This document shows, one piece after another, positions 51,526 through 52,742 of a DNA stretch of 52,742 bases; position 1 is the stretch's first letter, and each line of letters opens with the position of its first letter. The stretch comes from an uncultured Clostridium sp. (GTDB lineage: Bacteria; Bacillota; Clostridia; Clostridiales; Clostridiaceae): NCBI GenBank assembly GCA_902785295.1, contig CACZYK010000029.1:1-52742 (forward strand), given 5' to 3'. Below the pieces are notes generated by a model. That model did no database searches. It was given only the letters and a program-made list of their open reading frames with translations, and was not told where the DNA came from. The translations under genes and the position numbers were made by a program.

Positions 51526-51600
51526 AAAGTGTGAATTATTACTTTGCAGTAACCTAGAACTAGCAGGAAAAAGCAAGTAATAATTTCACACTTTTTTATT
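51526..51600. repeat. Family A long hairpin, copy A7
   Basis: 51526-51547 (AAAGTGTG..CTTTGC) pairs with 51573-51594 with single-base bulges. Loop AGTAACCTAGAACTAGCAGG then AAAAA. It fills the space between the protease gene and the convergent helicase gene, and T-runs on the right suit termination. Confidence 0.78.
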
Positions 51601-51607
51601 TTGTCTT

Positions 51608-52735
51608 TTAAAGAAGTTTACCTTGTTTTAATATTTTTTTTGCTATTTTTATATTAAATTCTCTTTCATAAATTCTTATTGTAGCTTTTTCTTTAGAGGT
51701 AACTAAAGAAATTGTACATCCAGAATTATTTCCTCTTGAAGTTCTTCCAGCTCTATGAAGATATTCATTAGGATTAGATGGAAAATCTAAGTTTATTATA
51801 TAATCTATTTCTTGAATGTCTAAGCCTCTTGCAGAGATGTCAGAAGAAACTAATATATTTATCTTACCATTTCTAAAGCTTTCTAAAGCATTTTGCCTTT
51901 GTTCTTTTGAAAGACCTTTATGTATTGCAAAGGCAGATTTATTATGAAATTGAAGCTTTTCAGTAACAAGATTTATTTCATATCCTCTATTTACAAAGAC
52001 TAAAGCTTTTTTTGGATTTACAGCAGCTATGAGCTTTCTTAAAGTTTCAAATTTTTCTCTTTTATCTACTTCAATATACATATGAGAAATATTAGGATTT
52101 AGGGCTACCTTTTCTTTGCTTTTAAAAACCTCAGGATTTTTCATTAGTGATTTTGCAAGGGATAAGGTAGCATCATTAATTGTTGCGGAAAACACTAAAA
52201 GCTGTCTATCTCTCATTGTAGCTTTTATTATATCTTTTACTGTTGGACTACTTGTATTATCTAAAAGATTATCTGCTTCATCAATAACTATTGTTTTTAA
52301 AGTATGAGCAGTAACTTTTCTTTTTCTTATTAAATCTGCAATTCTTCCTGGAGTGCCTACAACAATCTGAGGTTTTATTTCTTTTATTTTTTTGATTTGT
52401 TTATCAATATTAACATCTCCAATAAGTCCTAAAGTAGCAATAGGAATTTCGGAGTTTTTACTTAATAATTTAACCTGCGAAACTATTTGCATAACAAGCT
52501 CATGGGTAGGAGCTAATATAAGCGCTTGCATTTCTTTTTTATTTATATCTATCTTTTGAAATAATGGGGCAGTAAAAGCTAAAGTTTTTCCACTACCTGT
52601 ATAAGCTTCTCCTATAACATCTTTATTTTCTAATATACAAGGAATTGAAAGCTTTTGTATTTCAGTAGGAGAGGTTATACCTTGTGCTTCTAGTCCTTTA
52701 ATAATATTTTCATTTAAACCTAATTCTTTAAACAT
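51608..52735 (-). CDS. DEAD-box RNA helicase, short form
   Basis: A 375-residue helicase with only the two RecA-like domains and a short tail. Motifs: Q motif (GITSPTEIQKLSIP), I (AYTGSGKT), Ia as PTHEL where most have PTREL, GTPGR, II (VIDEADNLLD), III (SAT), IV (ALVFVNR), V (ARGLDIQEIDYII) and VI (HRAGRTSRG). It lacks the C-terminal RNA-binding extension of CshA or DbpA. Likely roles are mRNA or ribosome remodelling. Minus strand, ATG at 52735, complete within the window. Confidence 0.93.
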   Translation of the reverse strand: MFKELGLNENIIKGLEAQGITSPTEIQKLSIPCILENKDVIGEAYTGSGKTLAFTAPLFQKIDINKKEMQALILAPTHELVMQIVSQVKLLSKNSEIPIATLGLIGDVNIDKQIKKIKEIKPQIVVGTPGRIADLIRKRKVTAHTLKTIVIDEADNLLDNTSSPTVKDIIKATMRDRQLLVFSATINDATLSLAKSLMKNPEVFKSKEKVALNPNISHMYIEVDKREKFETLRKLIAAVNPKKALVFVNRGYEINLVTEKLQFHNKSAFAIHKGLSKEQRQNALESFRNGKINILVSSDISARGLDIQEIDYIINLDFPSNPNEYLHRAGRTSRGNNSGCTISLVTSKEKATIRIYEREFNIKIAKKILKQGKLL

Positions 52736-52742
52736 AGTATCT

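Overview
This 52.7 kb window is very AT-rich, dense with genes, and carries strong GGAGG-type ribosome binding sites and U-rich hairpin terminators. Gene content (HydE/HydF hydrogenase maturases, a fused IspH-S1 protein, a surface pullulanase, AlaX, HtpG) points to a chromosomal segment of a low-GC anaerobic Firmicute, most likely Clostridium sensu stricto and close to C. perfringens. The species is inferred, not proven. No rRNA, tRNA, prophage or CRISPR array was seen. One complete insertion sequence is present.

Layout. 0.3-3.3 kb: a PD-(D/E)XK-like protein, a small helical protein, and an undecaprenyl-phosphate pair (PAP2 phosphatase, DUF368/PopT). 3.5-6.7 kb: an operon of a metallo-beta-lactamase-fold hydrolase, hydE and hydF behind a promoter with a Fur-like box. 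6.9-12.2 kb: alpha-glucan degradation, with a cytoplasmic GH13 enzyme and a surface-anchored pullulanase. 12.4-15.0 kb: an unknown protein and argH with a shifted C-terminus. 15.2-19.3 kb: an ABC ATPase with a very large FtsX-type permease. 19.4-23.7 kb: unknown membrane-anchored and helical proteins and a second ABC exporter operon. 23.7-27.4 kb: a 68-residue Cys/Gly-rich peptide, a TIM-barrel protein, a broken RsuA/RluB pseudouridine synthase, an MnmM-like methyltransferase and an RpiR regulator. 27.5-30.5 kb: divergent asnB and hisC. 30.7-32.2 kb: an intact IS element with 4-bp target duplications. 32.4-36.5 kb: a CmpB-like membrane protein, a coiled-coil repeat protein, methionine aminopeptidase and an HI0933-type flavoprotein. 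36.6-41.2 kb: cmk, ispH-rpsA fusion, GNAT, manA. 41.2-44.7 kb: lipoprotein, MocR-type regulator, AlaX. 44.9-52.7 kb: ROK kinase, htpG with a CtsR operator, truA, a surface C1 protease and a DEAD-box helicase.

The most unusual content lies between the genes. Two families of long imperfect palindromes recur. Family A (seven copies plus a half copy) has 19-22 bp stems around a recognisable loop core of the type GTTGACTTGGAGC..GTCGACGGAAAAA. Stem sequences differ between copies while pairing is kept, and one copy sits between two divergent genes where no terminator is needed. Family B (four copies) has a variable 7-12 bp outer stem and a conserved inner AATATAT/ATATATT stem; one copy lies in the probable 5' leader of the ROK kinase gene. 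These look like mobile or hitch-hiking hairpin elements, possibly domesticated as terminators, and are the best candidates for something undescribed. Two genes (argH and the pseudouridine synthase) appear to have lost short internal segments with a frame change.
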